64,000 nt of DNA from Turritopsis dohrnii (lineage: Eukaryota; Cnidaria; Hydrozoa; Anthoathecata; Oceaniidae): positions 434,001 to 498,000 of the forward strand of contig BQMF02000212.1 in the NCBI GenBank assembly GCA_027922465.2, written 5' to 3'. The position numbers were made by a program, and so were the translations under genes. Shown in pieces: positions 1-11,684 of this stretch (within the stretch, counting starts at the first letter, position 1; every line of letters begins with the position of its first letter). Below the pieces are notes generated by a model. It was not told where the DNA came from, made no database searches, and saw only the letters and a list, made by a program, of their open reading frames with translations.

Positions 1-173
1 CTTAACATTAGCCGCCCAAATAAGAAAAAAATTTGACAGTGGCTGCTAGGTAGTTTTAGTTATTTATTTTATTTAATTGTGAATGTTAAAACGTGCCAGT
101 GTACTAAATTTTGTGATATTTGTGATCAGGTTAATGGTGATTGAGACTGATTTGCCACTGGTTTCGTTTGTAG

Positions 174-2116
174 GTCAAAATTTGGTGTTCGAAAAGAAAC
201 TCTGCTACATGGCACTTATTCAGATTATGTGCGAGAATTTCAGAGACAAAGAGAACAAAGGGTAAGAATGTTATTATAGTTTTCTGGTCTTCCTAATCAT
301 TTCATGTCACATGTATTTCCTAACCTTTTGATGACACTTGTTGTATATGTATTTCCTATGTAGAAACCAGATCTACACTAGCTACAATGCTGGACAAAAC
401 TATAGGAATTTTTACTGGAAATCAACATTCCACTCCTCCCCCCAGTAAACAAAGTTGTTTGAGTACAGTTGTTTCACCTCAGTTCAATTCTGGCCACAAC
501 CAAGCCCCTAACAACCTTGTTGTGGGGGGAGGGGGGTTCAGTTGCTACTACAAAAATTCCATTTAGTTTTGTCCAAGATTGTAGGTAGAAAACGTCTTTC
601 CGCTAAATAATGATTGGTGTACACAGGGCCAATCAGATTTCAGCTGCTACATTTTTCTGCTTACTAAGATCAAGTATGTCTGGAGATATTTTGTAGAATT
701 TATAGTTTGTGTTTTTGAAGAATGCAAAATTCACCATCCCAGACATTTGGGTGTAATCCCAGCCGTGACATTTGTTAAAAAACATCTGCAAAGGAGTGTA
801 TTTCTATAAAAATATACACACGATTTTAATAAAAATGCTTTTCGGCCCAGTGATTTTTTGACGATTTTGCCCACTGGGATAGAGAATACCGGATTGCCAT
901 GTAGTCAGGCTTGTTTAAGACCAGGGACTCTTTTCATTGTTTTCAAGATGAAATGGCAGGTATCTTAAGTTTCGCGATTGCTGATGATGTTACTTTGTTG
1001 ACATGCGAATTCCATTTGATCTAAAATGGAATTCGCATTGCTAAAGGTTATTCCTAACAGTTTCGACGTTCCATAAATTTACCATCTTAAGCGAACTGTT
1101 GTTTTTTTTTACCATTTGTTTAGTGAAAAATCACATAGATTTTATCAGGGTTTAGTGCCAGGTTTGACCACGTTTGAAGTTTGGCGATGTCGTTACTTAG
1201 TTCCTTTGCATATTCTTGTAGTTGTGATGCATAATCATGTTTATTTGTTTGTTTTTGTTGTTGTTGTTGTTGAGAATTTAAGGAATGAAGTTTACATATC
1301 AGTCCCTCAAAACCCATAGTATCGAAAGTTTTGGAGAAATCATATGTGTTATTCCATGTTGTAATGGTTCAGTGTCCTTTCCGAAAACCAGATGGTTAAT
1401 AGTCGATCGTCAGCATATTTAAGTATTCGTGTCATATTTAGTTTTTCATACTCTTCGGAGAAGACCAGGAGTATCGAATTGGTCTGTAGTCACCTGGTTC
1501 TTCTGGTCGGGATATTTTTGGAATGAGACTGATTTTAAAGATATTCTATATTGTTTTGGGAATGTTGAATTGTTTATCGACGAGTTCATTGTGTGACATA
1601 TTAGGCTTGTTATTTCATCAATGCATAACTTCAGATAGTATGAAGGGTCTGATCAGAACCAGTTGAGCAATCATTACGAAGTCCAAGAAATGTTTTTCTG
1701 ACATCATTGTCATCCATAGTTTTTCTTCCACCTACATCTTCATGTTTTAATCTGTCTAACTAATTTTTTTTATTTTTGGAAGAAATTTGAGCCTAGAAAT
1801 ATAACTGTGCTGATGCTTAGTGAAAAAAGACCCTGGGCCCTGCAACCATGTCACTTAAGGTTTTATATCGACGTAAGATATAATGAATTCAATGAATTGC
1901 ATTCAGTTGAAATGATTGAAATAGATTCATTGTTGAGATGTTATATAACGTTAGGTGTTTATCTTCAGCCTCGTGTAAAACAAGGAGTTTACTTTTCCTA
2001 TATTTCTCACAACATCTGACCTGTTTGTTTTCTTTTGTTTGTCTCTGAAGAGTTCATCGTCTTCATACTATCCATCCAACAGTTACCATCATGCCAGTGG
2101 AAGCGGTAGAAACCAG
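174..2116 (+). CDS. Two internal exons of an unrecognised gene (partial)
   Basis: Exon 174-261 follows a TAG acceptor and ends at a GTAAG donor. It reads S-K-F-G-V-R-K-E-T-L-L-H-G, then a charged stretch ending in REFQRQREQR. Exon 2051-2116 lies between a CTGAAG acceptor and a GTGAGG donor and reads a Ser/Tyr/His-rich segment (SSSSSYYPSNSYHHASGSG). Phases agree: the first exon enters one base short of a codon and leaves in phase 0, and the second is 22 whole codons. The charged segment looks helical. I could not find the start, which lies left of the window, or later exons to the right. I do not recognise the family; a coiled-coil cytoskeletal or centrosomal protein is only a guess. The 1.8 kb intron holds MITE copies at 385-581 and 758-878. 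Confidence 0.5.
385..581. mobile_element. Short TA-flanked MITE with long inverted ends
   Basis: The left end reads CAATGCTGGACAAAAC and the right end is its near inverse (GTTTTGTCCAAGATTG). Homology extends about 30 bp inward with a few mismatches. Both ends are flanked by TA, the target of Tc1/mariner elements. At 197 bp it has no coding capacity and must have been moved in trans. It lies in an intron of the leftmost gene. Confidence 0.7.
758..878 (+). mobile_element. CCCAGTGGGC MITE, copy 1
   Basis: One of about eleven copies of a 110-125 bp element in this window. Intact copies begin CCCAGTGGGCAAA and end with the inverse, with a mid-part resembling GTGCATTTCTATAGAAATA and then TGCTCTTCGTCGCAGTGAC. 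This copy ends in GCCCACTGGG; its left end is eroded. The right half includes TTTTTTGACGATTTTGCCC. Confidence 0.75.
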
Positions 2117-3459
2117 GTGAGGAAATTTTTTATAACCTATAAGCACGAAATTGGAACGACATAAGAATATTCTCTTTGATTGTGCTAATCACTTCTACAA
2201 AAATAAGTAACACGGCGGCTGAGTTAGGAAAACACATTTCTTTTAAAACGAAAGCGTGTGCCAGATTCCCTATGTAAGGTTCATTTCAATTTTCCTTAAA
2301 TGCTAACACTACAATATGTGAACATGGTTCCGTGATTTTATAAAAATAACACGCCCCACCTGTGTTGTGAGGGCGCTAAGTCTTGTGTGGCGGTATCCAA
2401 TATGAATGCGAGTAATTTTCTCCTTGCTTAGTATGATCACAAAGTTGCGGCTGAAGAGTTTTTGCGACGCGCATCGAGGAGGTGATCCCAACTACCATGG
2501 TGGGCGTTGTCGAATTTTGCGTTACGTCATAGTTGTTTTTGTTTCGAGCCTGATCGGTAATGTGGCTATAGCCCGATTTTAGAACTATAATGTCGACATT
2601 TTTTTTTTTGCGTATTTATGTTTTTATTATTTTTTTAATTCGCATTTCTTGAATGAAGCTCACTGTGAAGGAGTGTATTTATATAGAAATTCACACACAA
2701 TTTCAATAAAATACTCTTCTCCGTAGTGACTTTTTGACGATTTTGCCTATTGTATGTCATATTTATTAAACCGACATCAAATGTAGCATAAAGTTGTTTG
2801 AAACAAACAAGACGAAACCATCAACATGCTTCCAACATTTTCCTTCTTTGGGTTACTGCTTTCACCCCGTGTGTGAGTGATAAAGTTTATTTTATTTGTC
2901 ATTGTAAATATTTCTTTTTTTATCTCCAGAAGAGCAGCTTACTTCTGATCTGTTGTTATTGATAATCCGTTTTTGCAAACCGTTAAAATTATCATTCCCG
3001 AAACGTTGTTATCTCCTTAATACATAATACACTGCAAGAAAAAAAAATCTTAAAACTAAGCTTAAATTCCTCCGTGAAACAAAAGGTTTTCAAAACCGAT
3101 ATTCACCAATCCTATAACAAGTAATTACAGCATGGCATTGTGGTATCTGCTTTCTGAATTCCTCTAGAACCGAGTGTGTTCATCTGACAAATCGACAATT
3201 CATCTCATGCAGACCCGTCATAGATTTCTCTGCGTTCTTGGTGATCTTTCCTGCCAAGTGTTTTCTTACCTCGAATCTCCGCGTCTTAAGGGTTTAATGT
3301 TTTCAATTTACATTGTACGCCAAAAAGTCAAGTTTCAGCGTCTCCATCATTAATTATTCATTACCGTGTTCAATTTTTGAGTTACAATTTAAATTTGAAG
3401 CCTTAAAACATCAGCTTAAAAGAAAACGTTTCAAGAATCTTTACGTGTAAACCCCTCTT
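2117..3459. other. Non-coding stretch with one MITE copy
   Basis: I see no convincing exon here. A CCCAGTGGGC-type MITE, diverged at both ends, lies at about 2650-2752. A CTCCAG acceptor at about 2930 is followed by only eleven open codons, so I did not call an exon. Confidence 0.5.
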
Positions 3460-4029
3460 TTAAGCCGGTTTTCCACTAGGCAAATTTATAATAAAAAATT
3501 GATTTCCACTAGTAGTACGACTCTATCTAAGAAGGAAAGTTATCCTTTTTGAAGAAACTTTGTTCATTCATACATAATAATAAAGCAGTTGTGTGAGTTG
3601 ACATCGAAAAAAATCTCGAAAAAATTTGAACGTTTAGCTGAAACAACAAAAGAAAACCTTTCTTTTCTAAAAGCCACACTGGTTTGCTCAAATGGTTCTT
3701 TTTTTCCTCTTTTCTTAAAACTTTTTGTTAACGAAAATTTATACAGTTATACGCACTTATACGTAATGTTTCTTAACTAAAAATATATCAATCAATCAAT
3801 CAATCATTAAATAAATTAAAAACTTCTTGCTAGCACGACGTTACGGAGCAATCTGATTGGCTTGCGACTTTTTTCGCCACAAAAAGTAGAAATGAATTCT
3901 ACTTTTTTTTTTCGCTGAAGCGAATCGCTGACTTCAGCATGATATGACGCAATATCACTACTGCGCAAGCTTAGCGGCGAAAAAAGTCGCTTCGCGCGAA
4001 AAAATTCGCCTAGTGGAAAACCGGCTTAA
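3460..4029. mobile_element. TTAA-ended MITE (570 bp)
   Basis: Perfect 21-bp inverted ends: the left reads TTAAGCCGGTTTTCCACTAG and the right is the exact complement ending CGGCTTAA. TTAA at both borders matches the target and precise-excision footprint of piggyBac-type elements, which is known for the class. The interior has no transposase. It contains an (AATC)n run at 3787-3810 and a CG-rich segment (3840-4000) with the words GCGAAAAAAGTCGC. A degraded right end of the same kind is at about 14024-14046. Confidence 0.8.
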
Positions 4030-4134
4030 CGATAAATATTTCATCAGTAGCCAGTATAGAAGAGTATGATAACGATTCGTCAGACGAACATATTGATACT
4101 ATCTTCAAAATACCACTATGGTTGTGAATTTATG

Positions 4135-4330
4135 TGCAGTAATGGTGTAATGGTTAGTACTTTCGAGATTGACCGCTGCGACCCGTGTTCGAGTCCCAGT
4201 CATGTCTCAACTCGATGCGCTTTAAAAGCAGCGTATTAGTCCATTAGAGATATCGATTGACTGCACACTGGACTGCGAACAAGTTAACGGAATGCTATAA
4301 GTATCAATGGCGGCAAGGCAACTAGATGTT
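4135..4330 (+). repeat. tRNA-derived SINE-like sequence
   Basis: The first 70 bases carry a Pol III A-box-like block (TGGTGTAATGGTTAGTAC, Glu-tRNA style) and, about 35 bp later, a B box (GTTCGAGTCCC). The sequence around them does not fold into a sound tRNA, and an unrelated tail follows, as in SINEs. The right limit is approximate. A second, different SINE is at 39715-39954. Confidence 0.6.
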
Positions 4331-4535
4331 TCAAGTGGGCAATAACAAAGAGTCAATCTTTACAGAGGAAAGTCCAAGTTCTCAAAACTCCCAATCATTA
4401 CTCTCACTAGCTACAATCTTCGAAAACCTGATAATAGACCTGCCGGAGGAGCGTGAAAACCTGATAAAAGACCTGCCGGAGGAGTGTGTGACATGCATTT
4501 TTTATAAAGAACGTATTACGCATGGTAAGATCTAA
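4326..4535 (+). other. Small open frame with internal duplication, doubtful
   Basis: An ATG-started frame of 69 codons. Its middle is a tandem duplication of 33 bp, giving ENLIIDLPEE then ENLIKDLPEE. It starts at the edge of the SINE-like repeat and has no other gene-like signal. It may be an exon piece or chance. Confidence 0.2.
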
Positions 4536-4895
4536 CTAAAATATGGGTAATTTGTGCCACAGGATAAATGATTGCTTATGTCAAAAACATTCCATAAGTT
4601 TTTTAGATAAAGAATTTGTTATACAATATATATATTCTACGACTCCAAAAATTAAACAGAGAAACCGTATGGGCACGTATGGGCATTACATTGGACTGTT
4701 GTCTGTTCATCCCTGACACGATTAATTGACAGCATTTTTGACAAACACACAAAATGGTAGATGAAGTTATGATAGGTGAAGTCACTAATTATGTCTATCA
4801 TGTGAGTGCTGCCAACACTTTGAACAAGCATTGTTTCTCGCTATGTACACTTCCAGAATCCAGGCTTCAATGGTTTTCTGAGTGTAACGTATATA

Positions 4896-5759
4896 TTAAG
4901 GGCCCCAATCCCAATTGTCGCAACAATCACAACCGGTAAACCACGAGCTCATGCTACAAGTGAAAAGGCCGAAGTTTTTATATTTATAACACCTACGTCC
5001 ACATGATTCATCACGAGTTTGCTGTTCGGCCTTCCCTCTTCTCCACATATTAACATCGGTACCACTCGTTGTTTCCGATGATTCTGTCGGCTTCACAGTC
5101 GTCGTTGTTTGTGTTGAATACGAGCCTTCCTGAATTTTCCTCGTAGAAGGATCCAATACAACTGTGATCTCAGGTGGAGAGGTACTTGAAGATTGCTCTT
5201 GCAAGGACAACAATATGTTTTGATCTTCCAAACCCGCATTGATCTGGTCTGTAAATTTTGTTGTGATCACAGTGGGTGTTGTTATTGTAAGGGCTGGCTT
5301 ACACCATACAGGTTTTACAAGTAGGCTGAGTAAAATTATGAAAACCTATAAAGAATAATAATAATATAACTATAACTTGACTATATGTTGACTGATATGT
5401 GGAAGCAATGAATTTACTTTTCTAAAGTTAGTTTTGTGAAATGCACCAATCTCACATTGATACATGGTGAATTTTATCAAAACGGCAAAAGTTAATAAGT
5501 TTGGATTACACGCGTTAACTGAAAATCGATTCTTCAAGTATTATACAGGCTAGAAAAATTCGATAAGTATATATGCACTCCCTTTCAAAATTCGATAAGT
5601 ATATATGCACCCCCTTTCAATAACACTTACTTGCTCTAAAGAAACTGATTGACAAAAGAGAAGAAATAGTTTGTGTGAAAAATCATGCACTTACGATACT
5701 AATAATTTACCAAGGAACTTAACACCATTCACAATAAAGTCCGAAAAACGTACCTTCAT
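4896..5759 (-). CDS. Secreted Cys-rich protein, two exons
   Basis: Exon 1 codes only Met-Lys (5759-5754) before a GTACG donor. Exon 2 (5345-4896) follows a TTATAG acceptor and ends at TAA, giving about 151 residues. Residues 1-18 form a clear signal peptide (MKVFIILLSLLVKPVWC). The middle is rich in Thr, Ser and Pro, suggesting an O-glycosylated or disordered linker. The C-terminal 35 residues hold six cysteines spaced C-x3-C-x10-C-x8-C-x-C-C, consistent with three disulfides, and end in an aromatic tail (DNWDWGP). The promoter is visible: a TATA box lies about 110 bp upstream of the ATG. I do not recognise the family. A secreted matrix, defence or venom-type peptide is possible, but the sequence does not decide between them. 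Confidence 0.72.
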
Positions 5760-5866
5760 GGCTTTTCCACGTCGATAACCAACTAAAACAGATATAACCA
5801 GAAAGAGTCTTTTAGACAATCTCAGATAACCAGGTTATTCAATGCATGATATGTTCGCAACAGCTG

Positions 5867-5877
5867 TATTTATATAT
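5867..5877 (-). promoter_or_regulatory. TATA box of the secreted Cys-rich gene
   Basis: On the minus strand this reads ATATATAAATA. It lies about 108 bp upstream of the ATG, which leaves room for initiation near 5840 and a short leader. It is the only clean TATA box I could link to a gene start here. Confidence 0.55.
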
Positions 5878-6336
5878 CTGAGTTAGGGCGGCATGCCTGT
5901 TTTGTCAAACCGCAGCATCATTTTAGTGGGGGCGCCAATTTCGTTAATGAAGTTTTTTGTAACCTTAACTGGATTCATATTTTTCCAAATTCCAAATTCC
6001 AAAACCCACATTAGTGATTGGTTTTTGCGAAATTTTTAAACGTTTTCATTATTTTAAAGTAGTAAGGCACTTAACATTTGACCCATACTTAAGCCCTGAT
6101 CCCAACGCCAACCGAGGGTTTTTGCTGGGTAATGCAACCTCTGAGATCTCTATATTTTATAGTTATGATCTTAGAAGCGGCTCAAGAGTTTTCACAGAAT
6201 TAGGACAGAAACCAAATCAAACGATAGCAGACTTGAAAGATAAACTGGTCATTTTGTGTCTTCTGAAGTAATCAATGCTGTGAGAATGGCCTCTTAGAGA
6301 AGAAACACACTTATATCATTCGACGTATGCGTTTGA

Positions 6337-7931
6337 CAGGGGCGGATATAGGATTTAAAACAAGTATGTCGCAAAGCGACCAAAATTGATTGCGGAGCGC
6401 AATTTTGCCCAAACAGTCGGAAAAATTTGACTTTTCGAGGTTCTGTGCTAGCTTTATGCTTTATTTTTAAAATGCTATTCAGATCTTCAGTTCCTATATT
6501 CTTTGCTTGTCAGATGATTAATTATTGGATAAATAATGTTGAAACGGGGGCCATGGTTTCCATTTTTTCCTTCGCAACTTAAATTACATAATGGTTAAAC
6601 ATTGTTACGGGACATTGCCGGAAGTTTCAAATGTACGATATCATATCAATACATCACCATCACACGTCTGTTTCGCCTGATATCAAGGCTCATTAGCATG
6701 TCTAGGCGGATGTATCGCCGGACATGGACAGACAATTCGGGTTTACGAGCAAGTGAATGCCTCGCCAGTGACCCTACACGACACAAACACGTTAGCGGGT
6801 TTACGGGCAAGTGAATGCCGCGCCAGTGACCCTCCACATACACAAGAATATACTTACGAAAACGCATTCACCTCTTCTTAGCAATATCTTCAAGAATGTA
6901 GGAAAGTCTAAGCTGGTTTGTCTAGTTGAGCAATTGCAGTCAGTACAACCACAAATTCCATGACCCAAATGGGGCAACAGCAGTACTTCCTTGAACAGAA
7001 AAGGCTATACTGCATAAATAATCTGCACATAAATAAAATGAACTGGTAGCCTTGTGGTAGAGTGTTTCTTGTGCGAGCAAAAATTTTTTACCGTTTCTAA
7101 GATTCTCCCGACTTCCTTACCCTTGTGTTCCCCGTGGTAAAATGATGAAAAATAAATTCTTGGAATGATTAAGACAATCCATCTTATAGAGCTCGAAAAA
7201 CTGATCAAAAAAGTGTATACCCCCCGTAAATTTCTCGACATGCCCTGACTACTTTTCTGTAAGGAGGGAATCTCAAAACTTTTACAGATGATATAACGAG
7301 CATTCCAACACTTACCACTGATAAAAAATAAGGAAAAACTTATACATAGCAACCGGTATAAGTTAAGTAAAATACAACCAAAAAACATAAGAATTGAACA
7401 TGTTTGTATCCCTCCTGGTAGCTTCAAAACAAGTAGCTACCCCCTTACTTCTTCTGACATACTTGGACATACTTTCTGACTGATTTTACGGTCGCCAACA
7501 AAACTTCGCCTATTCTGCTCGCCCAAAAAATAAAAGTTTGACATACCCTCGGTATACGTTAAATTTTCCCATAGGGGGTAAACATTCGCATATTTTGTTG
7601 TTCTTAACTGCGAAACTTCATTTTCTTACCCCCTTACGATATAAAGCCGGGTATGTCAGAGGTACGATGCGCTAGAATAATCAAAATAAAGAAGGGGGTA
7701 GCGCAGCGTTATAGCACGGCATTTTAAAGCGTATCGAATTAATTATTGACCCCCGATACGACGAATTAGATTTTGGCGCAGAATAGTCGGGAGATCTGTA
7801 AAGAGAATATTCAAACTCTCCGTTTCCGCGCCATATATTTTTCGCAAAACAACAACAACAAAAAAAACGTGCTTTGAAGAAAATCAAGTATGTCAAACGG
7901 ACAAGCTTGACATACCCTGCGTCCGCCCCTG
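6337..7931. mobile_element. CAGGGGCG-ended DNA transposon, non-autonomous
   Basis: The left end is CAGGGGCGGA and the right end TCCGCCCCTG. An exact 5-bp target duplication, TTTGA, flanks both sides (6332-6336 and 7932-7936). The ends resemble hAT-group termini, although classical hATs duplicate 8 bp. The 1595-bp interior has no recognisable transposase. It is rich in words such as AGTATGTC and GACATACCC near both ends, possible subterminal binding repeats. A second element with the same kind of end and a 5-bp duplication is at 17540-17798. Confidence 0.72.
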
Positions 7932-7936
7932 TTTGA

Positions 7937-9473
7937 AATATATGATAACATAAAACTACTCAAAAGTGTGTAGAGATGGCAGTTACTTCACTGCTTCATT
8001 TGCCCAATCACTTCAATCTATTAAGATTATAGAAGAATCTTTTTTAGTTTTTAGTTGAAAGAACGCTATCTTTCATTTTCTTTACGGTCAAGGGAGTTTG
8101 TCAGTACAGACTAATTTGTTTTATCCGTGATTAAGTATTGCACAACGTTTGAACGCCTCCCCAAACAAACTTTGTTGGGTAATCTTAATATAAAATAACT
8201 TCTTTAAAGTTATGTGTAATGAAAATAGTGTGCTATTAGCATAAACGACCTGAAATAAAATTGGAGAGGTCGGAAGGGTAATCGATTGTAATTGGGTAAT
8301 CAGTATTCCTACACATGAGTCAATTAAGGCCATCCAAATGATGCAATCACTATCAGGAAGACAATTATATACACTTTTTTATAAGCAAAAGGTTTATAAA
8401 GTAAAACCAGTAAATTTTCTTAAAAAGTTAAGCAACAATACTACAAGGTTCTTAGACTAGCATGTAGCTTTAGCTAAAAATGCCCCCGCGCTCAAGCTTT
8501 CCAATTTGTACACACAGCAAGTTATCCATTAAAAAAGAAAATTTTCCGCCCAAACATTTTGTAATTTAAGGATTTTTGTAAAAATGTTTTGGTTGATTTG
8601 GGGCCTGATAAGTGGCATACTTTAAATATTTCGACAAAGCCAGTCTTTTATGTATGGCAAAAGATACACAATATATCAAATACAAATCGTGATCAGCTGT
8701 ATGCAGTGAAGAAAGAGCGTGCCGAAAATCACATATTTAAGTGTAAATACTTAAGTTTTACAAGACAACGAATTATTTAATGATGAGTAGTGTAACCTTG
8801 TGGCTATACTAACTGGGAATATGCAAACCAAATAGATGTACTTACGCAGCTGAAAATCTGCAAAAAACTTTGTTACTTTTTGTTATCTCTTAGGCCTAAC
8901 TCACACTAAATGCTAATATACGTTTTAAAACGTGTAAATAAGGCTTAACAAGTAATATCAGAAAGTATTGCTACAAAAAAAAGAAATGTGTGAACTGCAA
9001 CCATAGATACGTATTATCTTATAATCAAAATAAGATTTTGTTAAAGAAATTTTATAAGAACCAAGAGAAAAAAAAACTCATTTCAAGCGGTCCGAGGTTT
9101 GATTCAAAATAAAAAGTAGCAAAGATTTAAAAGAGCTAAAATATCATATACAAAAATAAAATGCATGGTTGGCAAAATTTCAGATTTCAAGCTGTGCTTC
9201 AAAATCCTTGTCGTTCCTTTCACGAAAACAACATAAAAGTAATATAAAAAAATGTCAAAGCAATTTTAGCATACGATCTTCCTAAGTAATAGTATAATAT
9301 AATAATATAATAATAATATAATAATAAATCTGGAAAGAGATACGAAAAAACATTCGGTCGCCCACCTACAGTACCATGATATCATTTCGTGAAAGTGACG
9401 AGACATGGATAGAACCGCTGATAAAGGTTTGTGGAAATAAACACTTTTTTATATAAGCAACAATTTAGAAGTA
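7937..9473. other. AT-rich stretch without a supported gene
   Basis: No exon, splice pair or conserved protein segment was seen. An (ATA)n-type run lies at about 9290-9330. Open frames here are short and look random. Confidence 0.5.
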
Positions 9474-9950
9474 AAGCTTCGGGGACACGGGCAAAATTTT
9501 TCATGCGATTGCAACAAAATATTTTTTGTTGCAGTCGCACGTAGTGTCGCCTATGTTGAGTTTCTTGCAACAAAATACTGCGTGCTCTCGTCGGAAGCCA
9601 TGTTGTTATGATTACGGAAGCAAACTTGTTTTGACATGTCAGCAAAAATAAACGAATATCATTGGATTAAAACAAAAGGTTTGTATAAAAGCATGTTGCA
9701 AATGTGGGGACACTAACAACATTTTACAAAACGCATTTGCAACATGAAAAATGTGTTGCAGCAACAAATAAAAATATCAAACTGATTTGATATTTTTTTT
9801 TTGTTGCTGCAACATTTTTATGGGTGAAATTTGTTGCAGCAACAAACAAATATACTATCGGGACACGAGCAACAAATGTCTTGCGATTGCAACAAAACAG
9901 ATTTTTGTTGCAATCGCATGAAAAATGTTGCCCGTGTCCCCGAAGCTTAA
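9474..9950. mobile_element. DNA element with AAGCTTCGGGGACACGGGCAA ends
   Basis: The left end reads AAGCTTCGGGGACACGGGCA and the right end is its inverse ending CGAAGCTT, about 21 bp. Both sub-terminal regions repeat GCAACAAAA and TTGCGATTGCAACAAAA, so the element is almost a tandem of GCAACAAA words in both directions. There is no transposase. The bordering TTAA/TAAA may be the target. Confidence 0.65.
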
Positions 9951-10073
9951 CACGACCCTGAGATTTCATTAAAAAGTAAGCAACAAATAAATGAATACCA
10001 GCCTCGGATCAAAAATTTCAAACGGAACATTTGTAAATAAATAAGTGATATATTTAAACATTTTCTATTTCCA

Positions 10074-10269
10074 GGACCACTCGAAGCCCCAGGACCAGCA
10101 GGACCCAATGGCCCACCTGGACCCTCAGGACCTCCCAGGACCACCAGGAGCTCCAGCTGGCCCACCCGGACCACCAGGAGGCCCAGGACCAAACGGACCA
10201 CCATGAAACCGTGGTCCTCCAGGACCTCCAGGACCAAAGGGACCACCAGGACCACAGAAGAAACATTAA
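10074..10269 (+). pseudogene. Broken collagen-like exon (Gly-X-Y)
   Basis: After a TATTTCCAG acceptor the sequence codes Gly-Pro-rich triplets (GPA, GPN, GPP, GPS). A one-base excess near 10137 shifts the frame. In the new frame Gly-X-Y continues (GPP, GAP, GGP, GPN), a TGA interrupts at about 10204, and the repeat resumes (RGPPGPPGPKGPPGPQ) to a TAA after KKH. The repeat length is reminiscent of short cnidarian collagens, but no Cys-rich domain or signal peptide is present. With one frameshift and one stop it is best read as a decayed exon or an inserted fragment, next to the element at 9474-9950. No adjoining exon was found. Confidence 0.6.
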
Positions 10270-11684
10270 ATTTAAGCATGGAATATAACGAATGGTTGTT
10301 CAAATTTCTTCGATATATATTTTTGGATTTCTGCGTAAGCAAGAAATACTTTACGATCGTCCGTGTTTTTCTGTTTTCATCTTACTGTCCAAACCTACGC
10401 ATTTTTGTTTCTTAAATTTCATTGGTTCATAAAAAAGCCGTCTCAATCGTGATTGGTGCATAATGCCCGATTTCTACGAAAGGGTGCTAATTTAGCCACC
10501 TCCACTTAAATAGCGATAGTTTATTGGCTGATTTTCGCCATGCCATGTGATCGTCTTCAAAACGTTTTAAAAATGGCAGCGAAAAAACGTGTGTAGTTTG
10601 CTAAAAGTTTCTTTGATGGAAATATGGCTTTAAAAGAAGTTAATACAGCTTATAATTTTATATAAGGAATTGCATTACTGTTGGGAACTTATCATGTTCA
10701 CAAAATTAAATTACAGTGTGGTTATTCTGTTTTTTGAAAGAAGTTTTCTTGAAGTTTAAAATATGAAAACAGTGCCAATACATGGTGTGTGGAAGAAAAG
10801 GTATTTCTTGTTTTATTTTTGCTCCAAGCCTTTTTAAATATGAAAGACCTTCGTGTATTTTGTATGTGTATGCATGTTTGAAGTCAATTTTTAGAAGCTT
10901 TTGGATTTTTAAAGCTCAGCTTAGATTCCTTTCAGCTCCTCCCCAACATCACCAACATATGCACTTTATACAGCTATTTATACTATATTTAATAGCAATT
11001 TTTGGATGCATTCTGGCTATATCAGCTTATCTCTTTTCTCCCTACGTATGTTGTATTTTTTTTAACTTTTAGATTAGATATGAGCTTTAATTTCTAAGTA
11101 ATTATTATTGTGATATTTATATTTTTCATTCTGAGGAGATCAATATAGAAACTTTATATATGAGTTTGTGCTGCCCAAACGATATGTTGGTTACCGTCAG
11201 TATACACAATCTTTTTATAGGATTCGTTATATTTAATGTGGTTAAATTAAAGTTTCGTATTGTGTCGATGCACTTTTTTGGAGTACGTGGGTGGCAAATA
11301 TCCAGTAACAATCATTCAGCTTATTCGTACAAAAAAACAGATCTTCATAAATGATCTCCGCGATAGAATAAAGAAAAGCCCCTTTTTTTATGTTATGGTA
11401 GGCTGACTTTCTTGACGAACATTGTCAGTCGCATCAATATTTTTGTTTATTTAATGCTGATGCTTCTCGAGCTGAATGATGTGACTGTCTTAGTTTTGCA
11501 GGACTAGTGTGCTAGTGTTGCATTTTTGTGGCATTTTCAGCAGCAAAGCTTGCAGAAATCCTTCTGCCTGGTAGGGCATCTTGTCACCTTTATCATGGAA
11601 GCCTTGATTTTCTTGATTTATCTGTTTTGGATTGTTTAGGGTGAAATCCATTGAAAAAGAATATAATTGATCGAACAGTGATTT
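10270..11684. other. Intergenic stretch
   Basis: No supported gene. The segment 10325-10398 recurs in inverse orientation at 28068-28147; both share the words TATTTCTTGCTT and GCAGAAATCCAAAAA. Open frames near 10782 and 11160 lack splice or protein support. Confidence 0.45.

Noticed and set aside
4135..4204. Functional tRNA gene
   Set aside because: A and B boxes are present but no proper acceptor stem or anticodon arm can be drawn; the tail favours a SINE.
5555..5630. Possible regulatory tandem (two copies of about 31 bp, TTCGATAAGTATATATGCAC) in the intron of the secreted-protein gene
   Set aside because: Only two copies of AT-rich sequence; a simple duplication is the plain explanation, so it is noted but not called.
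7005..7427. Minus-strand frame of 140 codons
   Set aside because: It lies within the 6337-7931 transposon, has no splice or domain support and a low-complexity hydrophobic make-up.
9947..10342. Open frame of 131 codons opposite the collagen repeat, rich in Val, Leu and Gly
   Set aside because: It is the antisense shadow of Gly-X-Y codons; its composition follows from the repeat on the other strand.
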